From NCBI GenBank assembly GCA_002368155.1, contig AP018180.1, positions 6,876,561 to 6,940,560 of the forward strand: 64,000 bases of DNA. Reading direction: 5' to 3'. This document shows positions 25,245 through 34,774 of this stretch, in pieces; positions within the stretch are counted from its first letter, which is position 1; each line of letters starts with the position of its first letter. The position numbers and the translations under genes are program-made. Below the pieces are notes generated by a model, which searched no databases, was not told where the DNA came from, and saw only the letters and a program-made list of their open reading frames with translations. The stretch comes from Nostoc carneum NIES-2107. Its GTDB lineage: Bacteria > Cyanobacteriota > Cyanobacteriia > Cyanobacteriales > Nostocaceae.

Positions 25245-26765
25245 ATGAAATTTGAAAGCGTGCGTCAATGGCAGGGAACTGCAGAGGTACTGACAAAAGA
25301 ACTTAAACACCAAATTGAACAACTGAGACTGTCAGTAGAGTCACCTGCCTTGCGAACCGTGCGGTCGTGGAGAGCAAAGCAACTTCTATCACAACCCAAA
25401 GGACAAGAATTTGGATTTCGGCAAATTTTGGAAGGATTGGCAACAAGTTTACTGTTAAAGAAAGGTTGGACACTAGCAGCGATCGCGCAAGTATTACCTT
25501 CTTTCTCTGAAGATACTTTGGAGTTGCAAATTCTGGCGGAAGCTCAAGGTCAAGACCCCACATGGCTACCCACCATCACAACAACTTCTTTACCGTTACC
25601 AACTGGACACAGACCAGCGACGGATCTGGCTGAAGATGCCGTAGTTTTGTTAGCACAAGGAATTATCCGCCAATATGACCGAGTGCTACCGAGACAACAA
25701 ATTGTCCGTCAAGAGGATAGTACATTGCCGCCAGAACTCTATCAAGCAATGTGCAAATTAGGTCGTCTCTATATTGAAGAAGGACAATGCGATCGCGCGG
25801 CTTGTGTACACACTGTTTTAGATAACGCACGCTACCCGCTTGGTTCTGAGCGTTGGGGGTTAGGAATATTTAGCCAATCAGACTTTCGCTTTGCTAACGC
25901 AACTATCATTGATCCAGATTTGCGAGTTCCTACATCAGATTGTGCCGAGATTGCCAACCTCAGTGGCGGTTTTGGGGAAAATAATGTCATTGAACATCGC
26001 CTTTATACTGACTTATGCGACGCAACTCAAAGGTTGGGTGGTCGCCGTCAACATAAGGCTTACACTGCACTACGAGAGTTGCTTGGTAGGTATTCTCTGA
26101 TTGGACAACGCCAACTATTTGATTACTTGGTTGATAATGACTTAACTCCTTTACAGGGAATGATTCTTGATAATTTTTTCGATTTAGTACCGGATATTTG
26201 GCTAATTGATGGTTTAGCAAACCGTTGCGCCCACTGTGGCACACTTATGCGACCTCACCCTAACAATAGACTTTTTCCACAAGGGCGTTGTCCCATTCGC
26301 CAGTGTATTGGTCATGAATTGCCAAAAGTATCTGAGACACTAGATCCAGACAAAGATATTTTACGAATTGCCAAGTCGCAAATTCTCACCTACTGGACAG
26401 GCCCAGCCATTGATGAATTAAAGATATTTGATACAGCTAGACAAAACGGATTAGATGCTGAACTTTATCCAGAGTCGGATTTATGCGATATAGCGATTAA
26501 TGAAAAAGCAATTGGCATTGATGCTAAATCCTACACAAGTCCGGTGACTTTGGCTTTGCGTCTCAATCGTAGTATTGGCGGTTTGATTTATTATCGTCGT
26601 CGGATTTTGGCTGTGAGCGATCGCTTAATTGAAGATAACCCAAGCTACATTTCCACCCTCAAATCAACACTTGATAAAAAAGGTGATGCGGCGAGTTTAG
26701 AGATTATGTCAGTTTCCTCAGTAATTGAGTTTTTAAAGAAGATGCCCTATGCGAACCAAACCTGA
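25245..26765 (+). CDS. pPIWI_RE-associated PD-(D/E)xK nuclease
   Basis: A 506-residue protein and the first gene of the three-gene operon. The C-terminal nuclease domain has the pattern D415 (LCDIAI), D426 and K428 (GIDAKSY), a restriction-endonuclease-fold active site (D-x10-DxK). A zinc-ribbon-like set C328, C331, C349 and C354 lies just before it. The N-terminal 320 residues are helical, without a motif I recognise, and probably form the accessory domain described for this family. It overlaps the helicase start by 17 bases, so the two are translationally coupled. Predicted role: the DNA-cutting arm of the system. The family call rests on context and the active site together. Confidence 0.82.
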   Translation: MKFESVRQWQGTAEVLTKELKHQIEQLRLSVESPALRTVRSWRAKQLLSQPKGQEFGFRQILEGLATSLLLKKGWTLAAIAQVLPSFSEDTLELQILAEAQGQDPTWLPTITTTSLPLPTGHRPATDLAEDAVVLLAQGIIRQYDRVLPRQQIVRQEDSTLPPELYQAMCKLGRLYIEEGQCDRAACVHTVLDNARYPLGSERWGLGIFSQSDFRFANATIIDPDLRVPTSDCAEIANLSGGFGENNVIEHRLYTDLCDATQRLGGRRQHKAYTALRELLGRYSLIGQRQLFDYLVDNDLTPLQGMILDNFFDLVPDIWLIDGLANRCAHCGTLMRPHPNNRLFPQGRCPIRQCIGHELPKVSETLDPDKDILRIAKSQILTYWTGPAIDELKIFDTARQNGLDAELYPESDLCDIAINEKAIGIDAKSYTSPVTLALRLNRSIGGLIYYRRRILAVSDRLIEDNPSYISTLKSTLDKKGDAASLEIMSVSSVIEFLKKMPYANQT

Positions 26766-29700
26766 TTTTTGGAAAGGTGCAGAGCGAATTTGTTGGCTTT
26801 GCGTCTTCATGGAAGAATTTATCGGCACTAATTCACTGGAGTATGCGCCAGTAGTCATGTCAGGTATGGCGAGCATTTTAAATGCACCTACCTTTGCACA
26901 AGCTCGTCAGGCTATTTTCAATATGCGTCAGATGTCACTGGCTTATGTAACACATCAGTCAGTGAAGCACGCGATCGCTCTCTATAACAATTATCATTAC
27001 TCCAACAATACTCAAGGAACCTATGAAATTGATATTGAAACACTTCAGTTTCAAAGGACTGACGCTTTAGAAGATTCGTCAATTACAAAGGCGCGGCAAA
27101 TTCTGAGTAACCCTTTGCCATACGAAACTTATGGTTTTACAGTTGCTGATCCTCGTCAGCCAATGGCTGTGGCGTTAGGTGAAGACTCAACCTCCGTGAA
27201 GTTAGACATTCCGCGTATCTCTGCCCCGATTGCTACACGTCGTACCCATTCCCTCAACCGCCAACCAAGAGGAAAGATTTGCATTCCCCTAAAAGAACTG
27301 CACGATTTGGCTCGTGAAATGGACGAACGTGAACAGCAAGATCCTGAACGACGATTAGGTAATTGGGCTGATCGCTTTGAACGCTTTGACCTGATGGTAT
27401 CGGAGGCTGGAAAAGGACTGCGGAAAGAAGATGATGTGTTGGAATTGGAGGATATCAAACACTTAATTGGTTTACCTGGGTCAGGTAAAACAACATTGTT
27501 GGTGTTGATAGCTGTCTGGTTGGGGCTACATGACTATAAAGCCATGTTTGTGTTTCCCTCTATTGAAGTTGCTAGACAGTACATGGCTGATTTGGCATTT
27601 CATCAAGTTAAAGTGGGAATGCTTGTCGGTCAAGGTGATGAAACTCGTCGTCGCCACGCAGATAATATTGCCGAAGCGATCGCCGCTATAGGAAATAATG
27701 GTGGTTTTGCTTACAGCTTAGAACAGGCGGAAGTTTTTGGACTCAACTGCGTTCTACCAGCCTTTTCTACTGCTGATATGTCTTTTTGGGGCTTTGGTTA
27801 TGCACCTTGTAATGAGATATTGCAAGGAGGGGGGAAACAGGGAAAGATGAAAAAATGCCTGTGTCCCCTTTGGACAATGTGCGGTCGCAACAAAGCACAG
27901 CGAGATTTATTAGATGCCAATATTTGGGTTGGTCATGTGCGATCGCTTGATACGCAAATATCACCCCATGCAGCTTACGAACAATTACGATATTTTGAAT
28001 TAATTGCCCGTACCTTTGACCTAGTGGTTTTCGACGAAGGCGACATGGTGCAGAAAGTATTAGATGATTATGGGGCTGCAACTTTAAGTATTTCCGGCTC
28101 AGAACACTCAATTCATAAAGTAATTCTTGAACAAATTCATAATCGCTTTGCTCGTGGTGAAAACTATCGATTATTTGATCGGGATATAGAACTTTACAGC
28201 CGTGACTTAGCGGAATTTGGCAATCATAATACCTCTTTGATTACCACTATCCATAATATGTCAGGGTCGCGGGTAAAAGAACGCTACGAAAATCAATTGC
28301 TCACTGTATTACGGATTGTTAGCGAACTCTTGAATAGTGTTAAAAAATCCACTAAACAAGATGAAATTGATGAACAAGAAGCCAAAACAGAAGTTACCAG
28401 AAGTCGAGCCTTAGCTGAATTTTGGGAAAAAGCAGCATATAACGCCTTTTATGACCGTACAGGAGTTAATAATCCTCAAGATTTTAAAGCAGATTTTTGG
28501 CCTCATTATATAGGCATAAATAAAGATACCTTAGAACAGCAATGGAAAACTCTCATTGAGCATTTTCGCCGCTACTTAGCTGAAAATCTGATTAAACAAC
28601 GTGACGCGATTGTCCAAGAAATTATCGATTTATTTTTCAAACTCTATTTTCCCAAGCATCAATTAAATATCGAAGCAGAGGATTTAATTAAACTACTAAT
28701 AACTGTTACATTCGTAATTCTGGGTTATCAGCGAATTGTACCAGGGACAAGAACAATGGTTGCAGAAGGTTTTATTCGTGAACCCATTGTAGAATCCACT
28801 GCATCACCAGAACTCAGAAAATTTATTCCCGAAAGCATTTTAGGTTCATTTTCTGGTGTGCGATACAGTTTTTTCAAAGCACTAACAACGCGCACTGCTG
28901 CTAGAAATATGGAGTTATCTTACATTACATTTGTAGGTGCGCCTCGGATGTTAATGCACCGCTTTCATCGGTTGTTAGAGGCAGATAATGGACAAGCCAG
29001 TCCAACTATTTTAATTACCTCAGCTACATCATTTTTACAAGCCAGTCCTGCTTATCATATTAACGCCGGGCCACATTATTTACTCAAAGCACGTCAGCCA
29101 AAAAATCAGACATCAGCAAAAAGCACTTATTATTTCAAATGGTTTTCAGATAGTCAACGGGGCGACCAACCTCTACTATACAGTGGCGCAGGCGATCGCA
29201 ACCTGCAAACACGTAATCTTCAACTGATAGTAGATGCTCTTATTAAAGGAGGAACGACTAAATCTGAAATTTACAAAGCCATGAATAAATTTGATGTCAA
29301 GTCTGGTATTCGCCGTAAAGCAGCTTTAGTTGTTAATGGTTATGACCAAGCACGCGATATCAAAAAATATATCAATACCTATTATCCTGATGTTGGTAGG
29401 CATACAAAAGCAGTTGTGAAGTCTCTAAGAGAAGGGGAACAACCAAAGGATTTTGTCACTTCTGCTCAATGTGAAGCATTAGGAGATGATGAAAATTGCC
29501 ACATTTTAATTTTTCCCATGCTGGCAATTGGTAGAGGTGTCAACATCGTTTTTACCAAAGGGGAAAGAAAACTAGATGCAGCAATTGGATCAATTTATTT
29601 CCTCACTCGTCCTCACCCTACTAAAGATGATATGCAGCTTTTGTATAGTTTGACAGGGCGAGCAACACAAGAATTTGATAGTCGAGTTTTTAGTGAAACA

Positions 29701-30174
29701 GAAGATTTGAATGCCATAGCAACAGCTTGGCAACAATCAAGAAAAGACCTCTGGTTAACTGCCAATAGATTGTTACGTGAACCCTTAATGGCAAGCCGTT
29801 TGGGGCCTGAACTATTCAAATCATTTACGGCTAATCAAATGGTAGCTATTCTGCAAACAATTGGTCGAGGAATGCGAAATGGATGCCCAGTATCAGTTTA
29901 CTTTGTTGATGCAGCTTGGGCTAAAAAATCAACAGAAGATAAACCCGATTCTGGACGAGATAGTATGCTGGTTCAGATGCGAATTATTTTAGAAGAATGT
30001 GTTAACCATGAAGACCCTGTAATTCGAGAAATTTATCAAGAACTGTATAGCGCATTTCTAGAACCTTTACAGCGCATTCAAGGAGTAATTTACCCAGATG
30101 AATTACATTCCTTAGAAGAATCGGCGGATGAAGAAGAGGGTTTTGACGATTTTTCAACAATATTGGAGATGTAA
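26749..30174 (+). CDS. DinG/XPD-like Fe-S helicase of pPIWI_RE system
   Basis: A 1141-residue superfamily 2 helicase. The P-loop is at 241-249 (GLPGSGKTT) and the Walker B acidic box at 429-432 (DEGD). Motif VI is near the C-terminus (QTIGRGMRNG). Four cysteines at 354, 370, 372 and 378 lie between Walker A and B, followed by a W-V-G-H block. This is the position of the [4Fe-4S] domain in XPD and DinG helicases. About 230 residues precede the helicase core and form an extra domain typical of the pPIWI_RE island. Expected to unwind DNA or RNA-DNA hybrids 5' to 3'. The stop is 2 bases before the next ATG. Confidence 0.85.
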   Translation: MRTKPDFWKGAERICWLCVFMEEFIGTNSLEYAPVVMSGMASILNAPTFAQARQAIFNMRQMSLAYVTHQSVKHAIALYNNYHYSNNTQGTYEIDIETLQFQRTDALEDSSITKARQILSNPLPYETYGFTVADPRQPMAVALGEDSTSVKLDIPRISAPIATRRTHSLNRQPRGKICIPLKELHDLAREMDEREQQDPERRLGNWADRFERFDLMVSEAGKGLRKEDDVLELEDIKHLIGLPGSGKTTLLVLIAVWLGLHDYKAMFVFPSIEVARQYMADLAFHQVKVGMLVGQGDETRRRHADNIAEAIAAIGNNGGFAYSLEQAEVFGLNCVLPAFSTADMSFWGFGYAPCNEILQGGGKQGKMKKCLCPLWTMCGRNKAQRDLLDANIWVGHVRSLDTQISPHAAYEQLRYFELIARTFDLVVFDEGDMVQKVLDDYGAATLSISGSEHSIHKVILEQIHNRFARGENYRLFDRDIELYSRDLAEFGNHNTSLITTIHNMSGSRVKERYENQLLTVLRIVSELLNSVKKSTKQDEIDEQEAKTEVTRSRALAEFWEKAAYNAFYDRTGVNNPQDFKADFWPHYIGINKDTLEQQWKTLIEHFRRYLAENLIKQRDAIVQEIIDLFFKLYFPKHQLNIEAEDLIKLLITVTFVILGYQRIVPGTRTMVAEGFIREPIVESTASPELRKFIPESILGSFSGVRYSFFKALTTRTAARNMELSYITFVGAPRMLMHRFHRLLEADNGQASPTILITSATSFLQASPAYHINAGPHYLLKARQPKNQTSAKSTYYFKWFSDSQRGDQPLLYSGAGDRNLQTRNLQLIVDALIKGGTTKSEIYKAMNKFDVKSGIRRKAALVVNGYDQARDIKKYINTYYPDVGRHTKAVVKSLREGEQPKDFVTSAQCEALGDDENCHILIFPMLAIGRGVNIVFTKGERKLDAAIGSIYFLTRPHPTKDDMQLLYSLTGRATQEFDSRVFSETEDLNAIATAWQQSRKDLWLTANRLLREPLMASRLGPELFKSFTANQMVAILQTIGRGMRNGCPVSVYFVDAAWAKKSTEDKPDSGRDSMLVQMRIILEECVNHEDPVIREIYQELYSAFLEPLQRIQGVIYPDELHSLEESADEEEGFDDFSTILEM

Positions 30175-30176
30175 AA

Positions 30177-33100
30177 ATGATTAATAACTTTGATAATGAA
30201 ATTGAATTGGAAGAAGATTTATTTGCAGAAGAGGAAGAGGAAGAAACTGAAGGTGATTTAGTCTCAGATACATTGTATATCCAGCCAGGGGCAAGCAAAT
30301 CAATTGCAAAATTTCCTTTAGCTTTTAGCGTACCAGATAAACTACCCCCAATTATAGTAGAGGGTTGCACTCTTACTTGGACAAAACCAGCGTTGCAATG
30401 TTTTGGCGAGATTCAACAAGGAGCTAATGTCAAAAATCTTCCTTATGGCTCATTGCGAAATTTTCTACAGATAGTCTTAAAAGATGCAGCAAGAATTGAA
30501 CCAGAGATAGGTCTTAGCAAAAGTGCATTTTATCATGCTAACAAGGGAGATGAGCCAGAACCTTTTGTTTACATTACTGGTGGTAATGAAGAAGAAATCA
30601 ATAGAATGCTTCGCCCAATTATTGATGATTGGTTGACAAACTATCTCAAACCATTTGCTGAAAAAGAGGATATATCAATAGGGATTATTGAACGCTTGGA
30701 AGATTTGCAAGAAACAGGAGAGTTGATAAAAGTTTCTGCATTCAAATCTCAAGTATTACCTTGGGGTTGGAATTCAAAGACGGATACAACTCAACCTAAA
30801 GATAAATATGCCTATCGAATGCTGGCAGATTATGTAGCTCGTCAACTTGCTGGACAAGTTATTTTTCCAGATTTAAGGCCGATGAAACGGGTTATTTTCA
30901 GCAATGGTACATTTTCTTCTGGTATTGCAGAACTGATTACAGATCCGATCACTTTAGATAACAAAAAGGGAAAATTCAGTTTTGTAGTGAAATTGGAAGT
31001 TATTACTTATCCATCTTTACATCAACCTTTATTAAAAGTTGAGGTTTCTAAACGTCGGTGGTTAACTCAGTTAAAAGCTCCTGAATATGACCGTAGAAAT
31101 ATTAGCGGTTTCATATTTTCTCAAGAGCATACTGATCGCGCCTTTAGCTATCAAGTCAAAGCTGAGGTAGACAAAAACAGCAAAAAGGGTAAAAACAAAA
31201 AGCAAGAGAAGGTAAAATGGGTTTGGAGAACAGATAAGGATTTTGAAATCCTGCGGAGAAAATTAAATCTGGGGTCATCTAGTGATGGACAAGAAATCGC
31301 TTTAGGTTCAGCCTCTACTGATAGCTGTCAGGTACTTCTAACTTACCGTAATGGACTTCAAGATAATTCAGAAGATGACGAAGAAACTTCAGAAAAATAC
31401 GGTATCGAAACAGGTGTACCAGAGATTGATAAATTAGATGCGTTTGAAGCGATCGCTGAAATTCTTCAACCACTAGGAATGGAAATATTTGATAAATATT
31501 CTTTGGTTAAACAAAGCCATGACTTGAAGGAAACAAAGAAAGCGACACGTATGATTAATCTTCCTACACTGCTTGGTGGTGTTTTGGAAGCTCTTGAAAC
31601 AAATACCAACTTAGAGTTTACTCCAAAATATCTCGATCAACTCAACGAGGAACAAATTGATGACTTGCTAAGTAAATATTTTGGCATTCGTTTAGAAGGT
31701 ATTCATTGGGGAATAAAAGCTCTTCAATTCAAAGGACGCACAAAGAATCAAACGGCTGAACTTCAAGACTTAATTCAAGCAAACCAGACGGCGATGCAGA
31801 GATTGTATCCCAATGAACGACCTTTATTATTTATCTTTTATGAACCTGAATTACAAACAGAAGTGAAACTGTTGCAGAAGGTTACTCAACTTCTGTGGGG
31901 AGACACACTTAAAGTAGAAATTAGTCGCTTGCCAGAAAATACCCACGGAACAAGAGAAAGTTTACTAGGAAAAGAGTTGAAGGCTAAAGAGCGATCGCGG
32001 GAGAGAATTAAAGCATGGGAGTCCACAGCACAACAGATTAAAAAGCTCAATCAGCCAACTTTCTGCTTAATAATGGCGCGGCAGTTTTATCCAAATTCTA
32101 ATGGACAAAACAATGTCAAACCTGACGATAAAATTAATAAACCATCAACCCGCAAAGCATTAGCAATGGCTGGTGCTGGTGTGCAGTTCCTATTACCCAT
32201 TGGAAAAATACGCAATACAAACCGTCTTAAACTTGCAGATTTTTTCCATAGGATGCAGTCAGCATTAAAAGATTTAATCTTTGCCCATTCTGGCCGCATT
32301 GATGGTGTAGAAGAAAAAATTGATAAGTACCTGCAAAATATTTCACCGGAAGCAAGACCAAAAGAAATTATTGTAATTACAATCGTCCGTAAACAAAAAG
32401 GTCGCGTTCGTGGCAAAATAGAAAGTACATTTTTACCAATAGCTATCCATATCAATGTGGATACAGGTAAATGTGAATTTTGCTGTGCTTATGATAAAGG
32501 AAATTTAGTAATCAGTTCATGGATTAGTTTTTCTGATGCGCGAGCTTTTGTTGCTGAACTTACTCCTATTAAATTGGCTGATAAAGAAGAGGTACGCCAG
32601 ACCAGATTCATGGACTTTGTGGAACAGGTTGTTTCTGATTCTGTGGAAAGAGGTAAACAACCATTGGTTATGATTGATTCTTCCAACTGTGTTCAACTAT
32701 GGCCTTGGTTAGCTGATATTAGAATAAATGCTAATCAAATTAACCTTGGCCAGCAGTATGAAAACATGGAGGTTAACTGGCAAGGAGCACGTATAATTCG
32801 CATACGCCAAGAACTAGCACCTGGCATTATTGAAAAAAAATCCAGACATTTAATAGAAACTTCTATAGAAGATACCAGAACTAAAGAAGAACTAAAAAAA
32901 CTGCCACCTGACATAGAAATTCCTTCAGCATCTAGTGCAACTGGCTTATTTCGACTCAGCGCGACTAACAAAACTGGATGCGTAGCTTATCTATCTGTGG
33001 CGCGTGAACTACCACAAAGAAAACCTCGTGGGCAAAGTTGCTATCGATCAACCTACAGTCTAGATAAAAAAACTAATTTACTCACTAAACAAGCTCCGTT

Positions 33101-33332
33101 TGCAGGTCGCTGGCCTACTCCCAACCCCCTTGAAATTGTCGTTACCTTGCGCCAACCAGAAGATAATCCTGATGACTTAGCAGCCCTTGTGGAGTCACTG
33201 CGCTATGGCTTTGGTCACTACAGTGATTGGACGGCCTTACCTGCTCCCTTATTTTTTGAGCGTGTTGTACGCGATTACATCAGCGATTTTACAATTGAAG
33301 ACGAAGAAACTGAAGTGGAATCAGACTCCTAG
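30177..33332 (+). CDS. pPIWI_RE family Argonaute-like protein
   Basis: A 1051-residue protein whose end matches the RNase H/PIWI domain of the pPIWI_RE family, named for a conserved Arg and Glu. A basic RIIRIR block at 872-877 and Glu986 in the PNPLEIVV block, followed by LAALVESLRYGFGHYSDWTALPAPLF, correspond to these. The middle (about 530-640; LLFIFYEPEL) is consistent with a MID-like domain. The N-terminus is acidic (EEEEEET) and then continues into the large N-terminal X-type region. Family members are predicted to bind a guide nucleic acid without the usual catalytic tetrad, leaving cutting to the linked nuclease. Third gene of the operon. Confidence 0.87.
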   Translation: MINNFDNEIELEEDLFAEEEEEETEGDLVSDTLYIQPGASKSIAKFPLAFSVPDKLPPIIVEGCTLTWTKPALQCFGEIQQGANVKNLPYGSLRNFLQIVLKDAARIEPEIGLSKSAFYHANKGDEPEPFVYITGGNEEEINRMLRPIIDDWLTNYLKPFAEKEDISIGIIERLEDLQETGELIKVSAFKSQVLPWGWNSKTDTTQPKDKYAYRMLADYVARQLAGQVIFPDLRPMKRVIFSNGTFSSGIAELITDPITLDNKKGKFSFVVKLEVITYPSLHQPLLKVEVSKRRWLTQLKAPEYDRRNISGFIFSQEHTDRAFSYQVKAEVDKNSKKGKNKKQEKVKWVWRTDKDFEILRRKLNLGSSSDGQEIALGSASTDSCQVLLTYRNGLQDNSEDDEETSEKYGIETGVPEIDKLDAFEAIAEILQPLGMEIFDKYSLVKQSHDLKETKKATRMINLPTLLGGVLEALETNTNLEFTPKYLDQLNEEQIDDLLSKYFGIRLEGIHWGIKALQFKGRTKNQTAELQDLIQANQTAMQRLYPNERPLLFIFYEPELQTEVKLLQKVTQLLWGDTLKVEISRLPENTHGTRESLLGKELKAKERSRERIKAWESTAQQIKKLNQPTFCLIMARQFYPNSNGQNNVKPDDKINKPSTRKALAMAGAGVQFLLPIGKIRNTNRLKLADFFHRMQSALKDLIFAHSGRIDGVEEKIDKYLQNISPEARPKEIIVITIVRKQKGRVRGKIESTFLPIAIHINVDTGKCEFCCAYDKGNLVISSWISFSDARAFVAELTPIKLADKEEVRQTRFMDFVEQVVSDSVERGKQPLVMIDSSNCVQLWPWLADIRINANQINLGQQYENMEVNWQGARIIRIRQELAPGIIEKKSRHLIETSIEDTRTKEELKKLPPDIEIPSASSATGLFRLSATNKTGCVAYLSVARELPQRKPRGQSCYRSTYSLDKKTNLLTKQAPFAGRWPTPNPLEIVVTLRQPEDNPDDLAALVESLRYGFGHYSDWTALPAPLFFERVVRDYISDFTIEDEETEVESDS

Positions 33333-33496
33333 AGGTAATTCTCAGTTTTGCTGGATTGTATGATTTCCTCAGAAGCTAGCTTAGTAGAGACTTTAATTTC
33401 CTTGGTATAAGGCAGGACAACAGCCTGCCAGGGTGTAAGCACTCGGTAGAATGGTTTTGTCTGTAATCAAAAATTCATGCCTCCGTAGCCAAGCTT
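33333..33496. terminator. Weak hairpin after pPIWI_RE operon
   Basis: A 6-bp stem GGCAGG (33411-33416) / CCTGCC (33424-33429) lies 80 bp after the operon's last stop. There is no T-run, so termination here is uncertain. Confidence 0.35.
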
Positions 33497-34018
33497 ATGC
33501 TCACAACAGCTGATTTTCTTCAATATACCCAATGGTCAGGGATTGCCACGTTGGTATTTGCCGCTTTAGCAGTCCTGAGTTTTATTTTCAAATGGGGTAT
33601 CCGCTTTCGGCTGGTGGGTACAACTGGCTTTATGCTAGTGGTCACAGCTGGTTTATTTGCACTTTCATTAGTACCTTTAAGTCGGACTGTGATTCCTGGT
33701 GCAGTCCGCTACTCTCTGGTTTATGACAATGGTTCCACACAAGCCGTCATTGCCATCACACCCAAAATTACCACCTCAGAATTAGATGCAACTTTGCGTC
33801 AAGCGGCTAGTAATCTCTATTCTTATGGACGTTTAGGAACTAAGGCTGATAGTCAGCTGACAATTCGCGCCCGGACTTTGACCCACCCAGAACCAGGGTT
33901 AACTGTACCTGTATACTTGGGTCAAGTGAAGCGATCACTCGTTAGTCGCGAAGACTCTAATATCACTGTGGAAGTTTACCCAGAAAAATTTGCTCAGTTG
34001 CCAAAGCCTACAGCTTAG
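33497..34018 (+). CDS. ycf51: Ycf51 family membrane protein
   Basis: A 173-residue protein conserved in cyanobacteria and some plastids (Ycf51, DUF2518). It starts MLTTADFLQYTQWSGIATLVFA with two transmembrane segments (about residues 14-35 and 38-62, the second GTTGFMLVVTAGLFALSLVPL). A soluble C-terminal domain follows, with YSLVYDNGSTQAVI and LRQAASNLYSYGRLG. The function is not established; a thylakoid or inner membrane location is likely. It is on the same strand as the pPIWI_RE operon, but 164 bp away and probably separate. Confidence 0.88.
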   Translation: MLTTADFLQYTQWSGIATLVFAALAVLSFIFKWGIRFRLVGTTGFMLVVTAGLFALSLVPLSRTVIPGAVRYSLVYDNGSTQAVIAITPKITTSELDATLRQAASNLYSYGRLGTKADSQLTIRARTLTHPEPGLTVPVYLGQVKRSLVSREDSNITVEVYPEKFAQLPKPTA

Positions 34019-34774
34019 AAATGTTGGCAAAATCAGGTAAAGCCTAACAAAAGGCATTTTTTGGCTTCATCTTCCAGTTCAATCTTGGCAATACATCAAT
34101 TTTAGGGGCGCAAAGTTTTGTGCCCCTATTTACGTAGCGATCGCATTCTCTGTTTCCTGAATTGTCTGGGATTGTGTTGTTTAAACTAGTTAAGCAATCA
34201 ATATTCTTCCATCCAAAGATTTATATTGTTGATGTATGGCAAGGTTTTTGCAGAAATATCTAGCTTGATTGAGTAAGTATATTCTTGTAAATAAAAGTAA
34301 TTTTTTCTGTTATCAGGAAAACATAGTTTTTTTTGTATTTCAGTATACAATAATGATTTTTTTTAGTTTAAGATATTAACTTAGCAATTCCAGTAATAAG
34401 AAAAAGTTAATCAACCTGTCGGTAATCGGTGATGGTAGTAGGAAAAATTATTGGCTGTTCCTTAAAGCCCAAACCCGAATACCCAAAGACTTTTCCTCAG
34501 TATCTGGGAGTGGTATTGTTAATTAACTATACGGTTATTCAAAACTTTGATAGTTCGGAATTTCAGGATAATGGGCAACATAGAATTAAGCCATGCTGTC
34601 AAACTGCTTCACCAGTTGGCAACAGGCTTAGTTGATGTCATTCCCCAATTTTATTAGTTGAGTCATCAGAATTGCTGATAGTGGCAAACAGCTTAACTTA
34701 TAACTATCCGGCATCATCATCTATTTGCGCTTTTAAGTTGTTAAGAAATATCAAGGTTTTGGCAAACTAGTTAT
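34019..34774. other. Gene-free stretch, 756 bp
   Basis: There is a hairpin-capable palindrome AGGGGC / GCCCCT at 34104-34109 and 34122-34127 with an AT-rich loop. The rest is AT-rich. A 68-codon frame at 34429-34635 lacks a ribosome binding site and a family match and is not called. No RNA gene is recognised. Confidence 0.6.

Noticed and set aside
34429-34635. 68-codon frame in the long gap before the dehydrogenase gene
   Set aside because: No ribosome binding site, no recognisable domain, mixed composition; probably chance.
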